Origin: JBGPTF01 sp041490445
Lineage (GTDB): Bacteria; Acidobacteriota; Terriglobia; Acidiferrales; UBA7541
Length of the DNA: 64,000 nt
Direction: 5' to 3'
NCBI GenBank assembly: GCA_041490445.1
Contig: JBGPTF010000010.1
Span: 1 to 64,000 of the forward strand
Made by a program: the position numbers and the translations under genes. Shown here piece after piece: positions 39,233 through 48,388 of the stretch (the first letter of the stretch is position 1; every line of letters starts with the position of its first letter). A model generated the notes under the pieces. That model did no database searches, was not told where the DNA came from, and worked only from the letters and a program-made list of their open reading frames with translations.

Positions 39233-39913
39233 CTAATTTGTCATGCAGGCTTGGGGGCAGACGGCGTCGAGCGCGCCCCACAGGGCCTTCAGGCCGCGCT
39301 CGGCTGCGTCGAGTATGCCGGAGGAATCCTCGCTCGACTGCTCCGCGAGCCATTTGCGCCAGGCAGCGCGGTGCCGCACGTCGGCCTCTTCATGGACCGC
39401 GAAGTACGCCAGCGCATTTGCATCCCTCATGCCGTAGAAGCGGCGCAGGCCGGCCATCTTCTGCGTGGCGATTTCGGGAACTTGCGCTTCGTAGGCGTAG
39501 AAAGCAGCCACGGCTAGCGCCAGAGTGGCGCGCTGCGCGAGGTCGTTGTACGTATCCACCAGCGCCGCGATGCCGGGAAGAGGCTGCGCGGAAGCGAGCC
39601 TGTTTTCCTCTGCTCCCACCGCTGCGGCAAATTGCCGCCACAGCGCCGGATGCGGCGCCGAGGGCTCCAACTCTTCCGCAAGATTCTCGTTCACGATGGA
39701 TTGCAATCCGCCGTCGGCGCGCGCCGCGAGGGTTTTCAATTGCTCAGGAAACGCGCGCACGTGCTGGTAATACTGCTCGGCGTAGAGCGCCAGCGCTTCG
39801 CGGTCAAGTTGTCCGGCAGTCCAGGCGCGGTAGAACGGATGCTTCAGCAGATGATACTTTTCGATGAGCGCATCGAGTGCGGCGAGCAGGTTTGTTCCCG
39901 TGCCATTCATCAT
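39233..39913 (-). CDS. CADD/TenA-PqqC-fold protein, putative folate (pABA) biosynthesis
   Basis: A 226-residue all-helical protein of the TenA/PqqC superfamily. LLKHPFYRAWTAGQLDREAL (~24-43), YYQHVRAFP (~48-56), ENLAEELEPSAPHPALWRQF (~75-94) and YFAVHEEADVRHR (~170-182) hold Glu and His residues placed like the di-metal ligands of the chlamydial CADD group. CADD proteins make p-aminobenzoate from tyrosine in a self-sacrificing reaction; that role here is by analogy. GGAGG lies seven bases before ATG 39913. folC is also in the window but not adjacent. Confidence 0.75.
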   Translation of the reverse strand: MMNGTGTNLLAALDALIEKYHLLKHPFYRAWTAGQLDREALALYAEQYYQHVRAFPEQLKTLAARADGGLQSIVNENLAEELEPSAPHPALWRQFAAAVGAEENRLASAQPLPGIAALVDTYNDLAQRATLALAVAAFYAYEAQVPEIATQKMAGLRRFYGMRDANALAYFAVHEEADVRHRAAWRKWLAEQSSEDSSGILDAAERGLKALWGALDAVCPQACMTN

Positions 39914-40197
39914 GAAGATTCCTCCCTTGAGCGTTGCGCTGACGATCACTCAAAATGCTAAACCAAGTGGGCGCAGAATTCCAGTCCGCTTGCCGCAGGC
40001 GCTAGGGGGTGAGAGCCTCGGGCCCCAAGGAACAAAACCGGCGTGAATGACGCCGCGAATTATGACGAGTCCGAGAAAGTCCGTGCTCGTGGCTTAGATA
40101 TCTCACCCCCGCGGACTGGAGCTGGAAGTGCAACTGCGGAGGTGAGTTGTTCAGCCTTGAGATCTTACACACGAGAGGGGTCCACGAGCAGATTCAC

Positions 40198-40752
40198 CTA
40201 GTCGGCGAGGAGTTCCATGTAAAGATTTTCAAATGATCCATCCCACGACACCAGAAATCTCTTCGAACACTTGGCATCGTCCCCGCTTCGGACATCAATT
40301 CGAATCTTCAGACGGCCTGCGGGAAAATCGCTCTGAATGCCGCGGGGCCTCTTGTCGCAGAAAAAATGCAGGACTTTGGAGCCCTTGTGTATAAAGCACA
40401 CATCGAGACGCGCAGATCCACGGGGCGGAATGTCCTTAGAGAAACACACCAGCGGTTCGTGTGCCCAATGCAATTCGACGGGGCTTTTGAATGACGGTGC
40501 CGGACCATATGCTCCATCCTTAATCTCGGTGTGAACCTCTCCTAGATGCGCGGTGCACCTTGAGGCCGTTCTGAGGCCGTCATTATGAACGATTACGTGA
40601 ACAAATTTTCCCGATGCCCCGCCCGCACTCTGATCTACGGCAACGTCGTAGGTTCTTGCTGGATCGAATTCAATCCGTAACTTCGGCCTGTGGAAATATC
40701 CCCACAGGTCTTTCACTATTGACCAAACGAAGTTCATCTTGTCACTTCTCAT
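40198..40752 (-). CDS. Hypothetical soluble protein
   Basis: A 184-residue protein, beta-rich by pattern (KLRIEFDPARTYDV, KFVHVIVHND, ARLDVCFIHKG, RLKIRIDV), with no signal peptide. It begins six bases after the carboxyltransferase stop on the same strand. An ATG at 40737 with GAGAAG upstream is an alternative start. Codon use is less GC-rich than its neighbours. Function unknown, and there is no sign of a link to carboxylation apart from position. Confidence 0.6.
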   Translation of the reverse strand: MRSDKMNFVWSIVKDLWGYFHRPKLRIEFDPARTYDVAVDQSAGGASGKFVHVIVHNDGLRTASRCTAHLGEVHTEIKDGAYGPAPSFKSPVELHWAHEPLVCFSKDIPPRGSARLDVCFIHKGSKVLHFFCDKRPRGIQSDFPAGRLKIRIDVRSGDDAKCSKRFLVSWDGSFENLYMELLAD

Positions 40753-40758
40753 GAATCG

Positions 40759-42327
40759 CTACAGCGGGATGTTGCCGTGTTTCTTACGAGGGTTCACGTC
40801 GCGCTTATTTTCGAGGGAGCGCAAGGCGACGATCAGTTTCGCGCGAGTATGTGAAGGTTCAATGACGGCATCAATGTAGCCGCGCTCGGCGGCGACGTAG
40901 GGGTTCGCAAAGCGCTCACGAAATTCTTCCACTTTTTCCTTGCGCAGGCGTTCGCGGTCGCCTTCGGGCGCGCGCTCAAGTTCGCGCTTGTACACGATGT
41001 TTACCGCGCCTTCCGGGCCCATGACGGCGATCTCGGCGGTCGGCCAGGCGTAGTTGATGTCGGTGCGGATATGCTTCGACGCCATGACGCAATACGCGCC
41101 GCCGTAGGCCTTGCGCGTGATCACGGTGATTTTTGGCACGGTGGCTTCGGCAAACGCGAAGAGCAGCTTCGCACCGTGCTTGATGATGCCGCCGAACTCC
41201 TGCTGCGTCCCGGGCAGGAAACCGGGCACGTCCTCGAACGTGATCAGGGGAATATTGAACGCGTCGCAGAACCGCACGAAGCGCGCGCCTTTCACCGAGG
41301 CGTTGATGTCGAGCACTCCGGCGAGAAACGCCGGCTGATTCGCGACGATGCCGACCGGGCGCCCCTCGAGCCGCGCAAAGCCGACGACGAGGTTCTTAGC
41401 GAAATGCTCGTGCACTTCGAAGAAATCCCCTTCGTCCACGACGGCGTGAATCACGTCCTTGATGTCGTAGGGCAGCATGGGGTCTTCGGGCACGAGGGCG
41501 TTGAGCGAGGGCTCGGCGCGGTCCCACGGATCGGTGGATTCGCGCCGCGGGGGGTCTTCGAGATTGTTTGAGGGGAGAAAACCCAGCAACTCGCGGATCA
41601 TCGCGAGGCATTCGCCGTCGTCGCGCGCGACGAAATGCGCCACGCCGCTGGTAGCGTTGTGCGTCATCGCGCCGCCCAGCTCGTGTTTTGTTACTTCCTC
41701 GTGGGTAACCGTTTTGATGACGTCCGGGCCGGTGACAAACATGTACGCCGTCTCGCGCGTCATGAAAATAAAATCCGTGATGGCCGGAGAATAGACGGCG
41801 CCGCCCGCGCACGGCCCCATCACCGCGCTGATTTGCGGGATCACGCCGCTCGCTAGCGTGTTGCGGAGGAAAATATCCGCGTAGCCCGCGAGGGACATCA
41901 CGCCTTCCTGAATCCGTGCCCCGCCGGAATCGTTCAATCCGATGACCGGTGCGCCCGCGCGCATCGCGAGGTCCATGATCTTGGCCACTTTTGCCGCATT
42001 CGATTCGGACAAGGACCCGCCGAACACGGTGAAGTCCTGTGCGAAGGCGTACACCAGCCGGCCGTGAATGCGCCCGTAGCCGGTGATGAAGCCATCGCCG
42101 GGGAGTTTCTGCTGCTCCATGGCGAAATCGGTGCAGCGGTGGGTGACGAACTTGTCGAGCTCTTCGAAGCTGCCTTCATCGAGCAGCAGCTCTATCCGCT
42201 CGCGCGCCGCCAGCTTGCCTTCCTTATGCTGCCGTTCGCGGCGCTCGGCGCCGCCGCCCGCTTCCGCCTGGGCGCTGCGCCGGCGCATCTCTTCGAGGCG
42301 GTCGCGATGATTTTTGATCGTGGCCAT
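40759..42327 (-). CDS. Acyl-CoA (propionyl-type) carboxylase carboxyltransferase subunit
   Basis: A 522-residue beta subunit with both crotonase-fold halves fused in one chain, as in PccB/MmdA rather than split AccA/AccD. GARIQEGVMSLAGYADIF (~160-177), GPCAGGAVYSPAITDF (~192-207) and the second-half TRKAYGGAYCVMASKHI give the CoA- and biotin-binding loops. It should transfer CO2 from the carboxybiotin made by the 37.5-kb subunit to propionyl- or a related CoA. ATG 42327 is chosen by family length; AAGGG lies 11 bases upstream. A separate accD is at 53.8 kb. Confidence 0.9.
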   Translation of the reverse strand: MATIKNHRDRLEEMRRRSAQAEAGGGAERRERQHKEGKLAARERIELLLDEGSFEELDKFVTHRCTDFAMEQQKLPGDGFITGYGRIHGRLVYAFAQDFTVFGGSLSESNAAKVAKIMDLAMRAGAPVIGLNDSGGARIQEGVMSLAGYADIFLRNTLASGVIPQISAVMGPCAGGAVYSPAITDFIFMTRETAYMFVTGPDVIKTVTHEEVTKHELGGAMTHNATSGVAHFVARDDGECLAMIRELLGFLPSNNLEDPPRRESTDPWDRAEPSLNALVPEDPMLPYDIKDVIHAVVDEGDFFEVHEHFAKNLVVGFARLEGRPVGIVANQPAFLAGVLDINASVKGARFVRFCDAFNIPLITFEDVPGFLPGTQQEFGGIIKHGAKLLFAFAEATVPKITVITRKAYGGAYCVMASKHIRTDINYAWPTAEIAVMGPEGAVNIVYKRELERAPEGDRERLRKEKVEEFRERFANPYVAAERGYIDAVIEPSHTRAKLIVALRSLENKRDVNPRKKHGNIPL

Positions 42328-42513
42328 GAAACCAACGCCCTTTACGATCTTCGCCGTTTCGTCATCAGAGGGAATTTGTCGCCGCGCCCCGGCCGGAGCT
42401 TCGCTCAGGACGGCAACCATTCCTCCGAGGCTGCGTTAGCGTGCCACAGGCGGTGCGGGACGGCAAGCTTTGGAACGAAGTGACTCTGCACGAGGGCTCA
42501 GGCGTGGAACGGC

Positions 42514-42957
42514 TCAGTGTAGACCTGACCAGTCGTCGGCTAGCAGGATCGAATTGCTGGGATTCGAGGGATCGTACTTGACGCTGGCGGGCTGTCCGGC
42601 GACGAGCCTTTCGATGCAGGCGCGCTCCTCCATGCCGGTGATGTCCTGCGCGGTTTCGTAGGTGACGCCGGAAGTCGAGTAAGTATAAAAAAGCAGCTTG
42701 CGCGTGCGGCTTCCGCCGTTGCCGGCGCGGGCGGACCGCCGGCGAAAGATCCCGCGCCGCGGCGAGGAATCATCCGCAGGGGCCTCCGCGATTTCAAGGA
42801 TCTGTCCTTCGACGATGCGGCCGATTTGATTGAGATGGGATCGCCGCTGGCGCTCAACTTCTGCAGGATCGCGCGGGCGCCGGCGGACCCAGAAGACAAC
42901 TCCGCCCGCCACTACGATCAGAATCGCGGCAGCCAGGACCAGCTCGCGCCAATTCAC
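42514..42957 (-). CDS. DUF3592-type membrane-anchored protein
   Basis: A 147-residue protein with one N-terminal transmembrane helix (~5-23) and a C-terminal beta domain matching DUF3592: LLFYTYSTSGVTYETAQDIT, then a pattern ending VKYDPSNPSNSIL. The start is taken as GTG 42957, just after the transaldolase-like gene. Its job is unknown; the helix places it in the membrane. Confidence 0.65.
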   Translation of the reverse strand: MNWRELVLAAAILIVVAGGVVFWVRRRPRDPAEVERQRRSHLNQIGRIVEGQILEIAEAPADDSSPRRGIFRRRSARAGNGGSRTRKLLFYTYSTSGVTYETAQDITGMEERACIERLVAGQPASVKYDPSNPSNSILLADDWSGLH

Positions 42958-42971
42958 TAGGACAGCGTGTC

Positions 42972-43670
42972 TCAACGCCCGCCTTTGCGCGCGGCAGTGG
43001 TGGGCTCGACGATGTCGCCGAGTACTTCGCGCGCCTTTTCCCAATCCTTCAAGAACGCTTCGAGCCCGCGATCGGTCAGCGGGTGCTTGAAGAGTTGCTC
43101 GAAAACTTTGTAGGGCATCGTGCCGATGTGCGCACCCATTTTCGCGGCTTCCACGACGTGGATGGGGTGGCGCAAGCTCGCTGCGAGCACTTCCGTCTTG
43201 AAATTGTAAGCGCGATAAATTTCCAGAATTTCGCGCAACACCCCGAGCCCGTTCTGTGAGATATCGTCGAGCCGGCCGAGGAACGGGCTGACGAAATACG
43301 CGCCCGCCTTCGCTACGATCAGCGCCTGGGAGGGCGAAAACACCAGCGTGACGTTCACGCGAATGCCCTCACGGGAAAGAATGCTGAGCGCGCGGACGCC
43401 TGGCATGGTCATGGGGATCTTGACGACGACGTTCCGGTGCCAGGCGGCCACCTCGCGCGCCTCCCGCAACATGCCGTCCGTATCGGTGGAGACGACTTCG
43501 GCATTCACCACGCCGTCCTTCACGATTTCGCAAATCTCCAGGATCAAATCGCGGAAGGGCTTCTTCTCTTTCGCCGCGAGCGTGGGATTTGTGGTGACGC
43601 CGTCGAGCACGCCGAACGATGCCGCTTGCCGAATTTCTTCCGGGTTGGCAGTGTCGAGGAAAAATTTCAT
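42972..43670 (-). CDS. Transaldolase-like / fructose-6-phosphate aldolase-type enzyme
   Basis: A 232-residue class I aldolase of the short transaldolase group: MKFFLDTANPEEIRQA, GVTTNPTL, VVVKIPMT with the Schiff-base Lys (~85), and ASLRHPIHV. The length matches FSA/TalC rather than the ~320-residue Tal. It uses dihydroxyacetone-type donors in the non-oxidative pentose phosphate route. GGGG lies before the ATG. Downstream DUF3592 and upstream FAH-family genes run the same way. Confidence 0.88.
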   Translation of the reverse strand: MKFFLDTANPEEIRQAASFGVLDGVTTNPTLAAKEKKPFRDLILEICEIVKDGVVNAEVVSTDTDGMLREAREVAAWHRNVVVKIPMTMPGVRALSILSREGIRVNVTLVFSPSQALIVAKAGAYFVSPFLGRLDDISQNGLGVLREILEIYRAYNFKTEVLAASLRHPIHVVEAAKMGAHIGTMPYKVFEQLFKHPLTDRGLEAFLKDWEKAREVLGDIVEPTTAARKGGR

Positions 43671-43697
43671 GGTTGCCCCTTTCTATGTTGCGCGGGG

Positions 43698-44522
43698 CTA
43701 CGGCTCCGGCGCGACCACCGGATTCCGCAGCGTGCCAATGCCGCTCACGGCCACTTCCACAACGTCGCCCGCCACAAGCGGGCCGATGCCCGCTGGCGTT
43801 CCGGTCGCGACCACGTCGCCGGGCACAAGCGTCATCACTTGCGCGATCCAGCGGATTATAACATCAACCGAAAAGATCATTTTGGTCAGCGGAGCGAACT
43901 GTTTCCTCTTCCCGTTCACGAACGTCTCGATCGTGGCCTTCGCAAAATCGAGTTCCGTCTCAAGTACGGGGCCGAAGGGACAGAACGTGTCGAAACCCTT
44001 TGCGCGGGTATATTGCACGTCGCGCTTTTGCAGGTCGCGCGCGGTAACGTCGTTGAGGCAGGTGTAACCCGCGAGGTAGGGCCGCACATCTTCCGCCGGG
44101 CCCAGCCGCGAGCACGTGCGGCCGATCACGACCGCCAACTCGCCTTCGTAATCCACGCGCTGCGAGAGGGGAGTCAAGAGGATCGGCTCTTCCGGCGCAA
44201 TCACTGCCGAAGGCGGCTTTAGGAAAATCAGAGGCTCCTTCGGAACCTCGTTGCCCATTTCAGCGGCGTGTTCGCTGTAATTGCGGCCGACACAGACGAT
44301 CTTCGTTGGCTCGGAGGGCGGAAGAAATTTCACTTCGTTGAGCGGCCAGGAGCGGCCCGTCTCGTGCCATTCGACGCCTGCGGCCGCGAGCAAGTCGCCT
44401 TCGATTTCGCGCACAGTATCGCCCGCCACGATTCCGCTGCGCGGTAGCGGGTGAACGGTGTGGCTGGGTTTCGCGACCGCGTGGAGGCCGAATTCGAGAG
44501 GCTGGAACCGGCAGAATTTCAT
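43698..44522 (-). CDS. Fumarylacetoacetate hydrolase-family enzyme
   Basis: A 274-residue FAH-fold protein. KIVCVGRNYSEHAAEMGNEV opens the domain; EGELAVVIGR supplies a metal-binding Glu pair, LNDVTARDLQ the Asp/Arg pair and GTPAGIGPL the C-terminal loop. Members hydrolyse or decarboxylate beta-diketone acids such as homoprotocatechuate-pathway intermediates; the substrate is unresolved. ATG 44522 overlaps the stop of the upstream membrane-protein gene by four bases (ATGA). Confidence 0.88.
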   Translation of the reverse strand: MKFCRFQPLEFGLHAVAKPSHTVHPLPRSGIVAGDTVREIEGDLLAAAGVEWHETGRSWPLNEVKFLPPSEPTKIVCVGRNYSEHAAEMGNEVPKEPLIFLKPPSAVIAPEEPILLTPLSQRVDYEGELAVVIGRTCSRLGPAEDVRPYLAGYTCLNDVTARDLQKRDVQYTRAKGFDTFCPFGPVLETELDFAKATIETFVNGKRKQFAPLTKMIFSVDVIIRWIAQVMTLVPGDVVATGTPAGIGPLVAGDVVEVAVSGIGTLRNPVVAPEP

Positions 44523-44998
44523 TGCGGATGGTGGACGATGCGGCGAATGCGGCGCCGGGCGCGCGCAGGCGCTTGCTGCGTGGCCGATCGAACCATGCTC
44601 GTCACCCAACACACGACTGCGGCAATTCCATAGAGGGCCGCACCGTAGGCCAGCACGACTCCGGGAGTCCGCAGAGTCGAGTGCAGCTTGTGGAAAAAAT
44701 TTCCAGCGCCGACATAGGTGAGCGTCAAAACGATCCAACCGATGATCCCGCTGGTGAACTGCTGCCCCGGGGAACGAAGAAATCGCACGATGGGAGTCAG
44801 AGCTACGAGTGCGAACAGTCCGAAGCAAATCGCATTGCGCTCCAGCGCGTAGGATTCAAGACGGGGCACGCGGTTGGCTGTGACCAACGCAACCATCATG
44901 ACCAGGCTCAGCAAGACGCCGGTGGTGAGCCCGGTGCGCACCACTGGATGCCTGAATAGGCGCATCTCTGCTTTGCCGGAGTGATGGGGCTGATTCAC
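44519..44998 (-). CDS. Four-helix membrane protein in FAH operon
   Basis: A 159-residue protein with hydrophobic helices at about 21-42, 57-75, 84-104 and 113-135, and an Arg-rich C-terminus (ARARRRIRRI). The start is GTG 44998, which overlaps the stop of the upstream FN3 gene (GTGA); ATG 44965 is a possible alternative. The family is not recognised. Confidence 0.6.
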   Translation of the reverse strand: MNQPHHSGKAEMRLFRHPVVRTGLTTGVLLSLVMMVALVTANRVPRLESYALERNAICFGLFALVALTPIVRFLRSPGQQFTSGIIGWIVLTLTYVGAGNFFHKLHSTLRTPGVVLAYGAALYGIAAVVCWVTSMVRSATQQAPARARRRIRRIVHHPQ

Positions 44999-46206
44999 GG
45001 CTTTGTCTTCTCGCTGTTTTCGGGCACGACGGCCGAAACGGGTACGCTGGGCTGGCTTTCGTTGCCGGCGTGATCCACGGCCGATACGGTGTAGCTGTAA
45101 CGGCGGCCCGCTTGTGCGGACATATCACGAAACGCCGGGGTGAGCAACAATTCCCGATTCAGTTTCTCAGGCGCGGCGCTGCCCGTCTCGGTGCGATAGA
45201 TGTTGTATCCGGCAACGTCCGATTCGGGGCTGATCGCCCACGAGAGTTCGATGTGCGCGGAAGCCTGGGTGGTTGCCGCTACGATCACGGAGACCAATCC
45301 CTGCGGTGCCGCGGGCGGGAACGTGTCCAGCGCGGTCACGACCTCCAGCCGGGAGTCCGAAGATTCGATCGAGTCCGTTGCGTACTGCGCGATGCTTCGG
45401 ACCGAATAGACATAGGCGTGGCCAAACTCAAATTGCGCGTCGCGATAGCTGGGCGACGGCGTGACCCCGAGCAGGGCGAGCGGAGCTTGAAGCTTTGCCT
45501 GCGCCGGATTCGCGGCCGCGGTGGTTTCAGTGCCCGATTCGACTTCAGCGCGGTACACGCGATACCCCGCAAGCGCCGCCAGGGGCCCGCCCGCCGACGT
45601 GCGCGCCGGTGGCGTCCAGGATAGTTCGATGGCGGACTGCGATATCTGCGCGCGAAGATCGGCGATCGGCTCGGCCGGTGGATAGAGACGGACCGTGACG
45701 GCGTTTGAGTTCGCCGACTCTTTCTTTTTTGAGGCGCGCGTCCGCACCACATACACCACCTGCTCGTCGGCGTGCTTGGCAAGTTCCTCCGGCTTGATCG
45801 GATCGGTGAAGCGCACCTCGTCGTCGGTGAGATAGGAATCTGCCAGCGTTGAAGGAATGGTGTAGAGAGGCGTCTTCGGCATTCCAGCGGCTGAGGGCGC
45901 AGCACCGGCGGGCACGAAGCTGCGGAAGATTTCAATTGCGGGTGGTTCCGAAAGCGGATCTTTTTCCACTGTGCGTTTCGGGAGCGTGAACGTGAGCACG
46001 ACGCCGTCGCCCGCCTGGCGTGCCGCAAGGTCGTTCACAGCTTCTGGTACCGGAGGATGTGGCGGAGTCGGATCGCCCGGAGCCGCGCAGCCCGTGAGAG
46101 CGAGAAAAACGGACGCGCAGAAAACGAAAAATAGGCGGTGGAAAATGGCGCCGCGCGCTGTGAGCGCCGGGTACGGCACGGTGAGTGTTTCTTTTCTACT
46201 TTCCAA
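44995..46206 (-). CDS. Lipoprotein with fibronectin type III domains
   Basis: A ~403-residue exported protein with an LALTGC lipobox near residues 36-41, then two FN3-like domains: around 180-260 (ISQSAIELSWTPP, AGYRVYRAE) and 295-395 (HIELSWAISPESDVAGYNIY, YSYTVSAVDHAGNES). A third partial domain may lie at ~52-175. It probably anchors at the outer membrane and binds surface polymers. The start is uncertain: TTG 46206 or GTG 46179, neither with a strong ribosome site. It starts 17 bases after hslU. Confidence 0.7.
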   Translation of the reverse strand: MESRKETLTVPYPALTARGAIFHRLFFVFCASVFLALTGCAAPGDPTPPHPPVPEAVNDLAARQAGDGVVLTFTLPKRTVEKDPLSEPPAIEIFRSFVPAGAAPSAAGMPKTPLYTIPSTLADSYLTDDEVRFTDPIKPEELAKHADEQVVYVVRTRASKKKESANSNAVTVRLYPPAEPIADLRAQISQSAIELSWTPPARTSAGGPLAALAGYRVYRAEVESGTETTAAANPAQAKLQAPLALLGVTPSPSYRDAQFEFGHAYVYSVRSIAQYATDSIESSDSRLEVVTALDTFPPAAPQGLVSVIVAATTQASAHIELSWAISPESDVAGYNIYRTETGSAAPEKLNRELLLTPAFRDMSAQAGRRYSYTVSAVDHAGNESQPSVPVSAVVPENSEKTKP

Positions 46207-46222
46207 TTTCTATTGGCTGCCC

Positions 46223-47659
46223 TTACAGAATGTAACGGCTCAGGTCCTGATCCTTCACAATGGAGGCGAGCTGTTTCTGCACGTAAGCGCCATCAATCTT
46301 GACGTTTTTCTTTTTCAGCTCCGGCGCTTCAAACGAGATTTCGTCGAGCACTTTTTCGAGGATCGTGTGCAGGCGGCGCGCGCCGATATTTTCGGTCTGC
46401 TCGTTCACGCGAGCCGCAAATCCGGCGAGCGAAACAATGGCGTCCTCGGTGAAACTCAATTTCACGCCTTCGGTCTCCAGCAACGACGTGTATTGCTTGA
46501 TGAGCGCGTTCTTTGGCTCGGTCAGGATGCGGATAAAGTCCGCTTCGGAAAGCGAGGTCAGCTCCACGCGGATCGGAAAGCGGCCCTGGAGCTCAGGAAT
46601 CAGATCGGATGGCTTCGTCGTGTGGAACGCGCCGGCGGCGATGAACAGAATGTGCTCGGTGCGAACCATGCCGTAGCGGGTATTCACCGTCGTGCCCTCG
46701 ACGATCGGCAGAATGTCGCGCTGGACGCCTTCGCGCGAAACATCCGGGCCGTGCCCCGATTCGCGGCCCGCGACCTTGTCGATCTCATCGACGAAGAGTA
46801 TGCCCATCTGTTCGACCCGATCCACCGCCGTGCGCGTCACCTGGTCCATGTCCAGCAGGCGGTTCTCTTCTTCCTGGATCATGTAGTCGAACGCCTCGGA
46901 CACGGTCATTTTTCGTTTTTTCTTCGACTGGCCAAAGAAGCCCGAAAGCATGTCCTTGACGTTGATGTCCATTTCCTCAACGCCCTGGTTCGAGATAATT
47001 TCGAACGCAGGCATGGAGCGCTCGCGGACTTCCACCTCGACCATCCGCTGGTCCAGCTTGCCTTCGCGGAACTGCTGCCGCAATTTTTCGCGCGTCCGCT
47101 GCATCTGCTCGCGCTGCTGCGCCTCGGTGGTTGCGGAAGCGCCAACCGTTTCGAACACGGGCGGTGTGGTTGGCAGGAGCAGATCCAGCACGCGTTCTTC
47201 GGCGGCCTGCTCGGCGCGTTCGGCCACTTCGTCGAGTTTTTCCTCGCGCACCATGTCGATCGATTCCTCGACGAGGTCACGCACCATGGATTCCACGTCG
47301 CGGCCTACGTAGCCGACTTCGGTGTACTTCGAAGCTTCCACCTTGACGAAGGGGCAACCGGCCAGCCGCGCCAGGCGCCGCGCAATTTCCGTCTTGCCCA
47401 CGCCGGTCGGCCCGATCATCAGGATGTTTTTCGGCAGGATATCTTCGGCGATTTCCGCAGGCAGCTTTTGCCGGCGGACGCGGTTGCGCAGGGCGACGGC
47501 CACCGCACGCTTCGCCGCGTTCTGCCCGACGATGTACTTGTCCAGCTCGGCGACGATTTCCCGCGGCGTCAACTCGTCGAATGACGGCAGCGCTTCGGCT
47601 TCTGCCTGCGCCGGCTGACCATTGGCGAAAGTGGTGTCCTTCTCCGACCGGAGGTTCAT
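46223..47659 (-). CDS. hslU: ATP-dependent protease ATPase subunit HslU
   Basis: A 478-residue AAA+ unfoldase. LPSFDELTPREIVAELDKYI begins the family core, GPTGVGKTEIARRLA (~84-98) is Walker A, ILFVDEIDKVAGR (~270-282) Walker B, and the I-domain lies between. The C-terminal LSRYIL tail matches the HslU end that inserts into HslV. ATG 47659 overlaps the hslV stop (ATGA). With HslV it forms the cytoplasmic ATP-dependent HslUV protease. Confidence 0.97.
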   Translation of the reverse strand: MNLRSEKDTTFANGQPAQAEAEALPSFDELTPREIVAELDKYIVGQNAAKRAVAVALRNRVRRQKLPAEIAEDILPKNILMIGPTGVGKTEIARRLARLAGCPFVKVEASKYTEVGYVGRDVESMVRDLVEESIDMVREEKLDEVAERAEQAAEERVLDLLLPTTPPVFETVGASATTEAQQREQMQRTREKLRQQFREGKLDQRMVEVEVRERSMPAFEIISNQGVEEMDINVKDMLSGFFGQSKKKRKMTVSEAFDYMIQEEENRLLDMDQVTRTAVDRVEQMGILFVDEIDKVAGRESGHGPDVSREGVQRDILPIVEGTTVNTRYGMVRTEHILFIAAGAFHTTKPSDLIPELQGRFPIRVELTSLSEADFIRILTEPKNALIKQYTSLLETEGVKLSFTEDAIVSLAGFAARVNEQTENIGARRLHTILEKVLDEISFEAPELKKKNVKIDGAYVQKQLASIVKDQDLSRYIL

Positions 47660-48207
47660 AGTTCTTCCAGTGTGAACTTGTCGTTCGTATAGATGCAGAT
47701 TTCGCTCGCAATGCGCATCGCTTCCTGCGCGATTTCTTTCGCGCCCAGCTTCGTATGCTTCGCCAGCGCGCGAGCGGCCGAAAGGGCGTAGGGGCCGCCG
47801 GAGCCAATCGCGCAGATGCCGTCGTCCGGCTCGATCACGTCGCCGTTGCCGGAGAGCAAGAATGTGGACTTCGCGTCGGCAACTACCAGCAGCGCTTCCA
47901 GGTGGCGCAGGGCACGGTCGGTGCGCCATTCCTTGGCTAGCTCGACCGCCGCGCGCGCCAGGTTGCCGTGAAACTCCTGCAATTTGTTTTCGAAGCGGGT
48001 AAAGAGCGAAAGCGCATCCGCGGTGCTGCCCGCAAATCCCGCGAGAATCTTCTCGTTGTAGAGGCGGCGGGTCTTCTTGGCGCTATGTTTGACAATGCCG
48101 TCGCCCAGTGTTACCTGGCCGTCGCCGGCCAACACCACTTTCCCGTCGCGGCGCACGCACAGGACGGTGGTGCCGTGCATCTGGCCGCTCTTTTGCGGTA
48201 TTGGCAT
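47656..48207 (-). CDS. hslV: ATP-dependent protease proteolytic subunit HslV
   Basis: A threonine peptidase of up to 183 residues. MHGTTVLCVRRDGKVVLAGD shows the HslV N-terminus; the catalytic Thr should be freed after a short propeptide ending HG. SGGPYALSAARAL and FTLEEL near the end are typical. Start 48207 adds nine residues before an internal ATG at 48180; because a TATAAT lies only seven bases before 48207, the internal start may be the real one. It is first gene of the hslVU pair. Confidence 0.95.
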   Translation of the reverse strand: MPIPQKSGQMHGTTVLCVRRDGKVVLAGDGQVTLGDGIVKHSAKKTRRLYNEKILAGFAGSTADALSLFTRFENKLQEFHGNLARAAVELAKEWRTDRALRHLEALLVVADAKSTFLLSGNGDVIEPDDGICAIGSGGPYALSAARALAKHTKLGAKEIAQEAMRIASEICIYTNDKFTLEEL

Positions 48208-48213
48208 CCGGCG

Positions 48214-48219
48214 ATTATA
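48214..48219 (-). promoter_or_regulatory. Possible -10 box upstream of hslV
   Basis: TATAAT on the minus strand lies 7 bases before the first possible hslV start. No convincing -35 box stands 16-18 bases away, so this is a weak call. If used, the transcript would begin at about 48207. Confidence 0.35.
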
Positions 48220-48388
48220 CCGCGCGAGAAGACAAATCAGCCACAGCGATGCGGTGGTGCGGGGAGGGAACTTAAGAGACGGTTGAATTTCCAGCCAGTC
48301 GTGGCGAAGGTGCAGGCATGGCCTGCCGCCGCTGCGTCTATCGCTTGCTCCGTTCTGTTTTTCTTGCGGCGCTTCGGTGACGCTGCGG

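Noticed and set aside
39950..40197. Possible riboswitch upstream of the CADD-like gene
   Set aside because: Only short chance stems (for example CGGCGT/ACGCCG) are visible; no known aptamer core was recognised.
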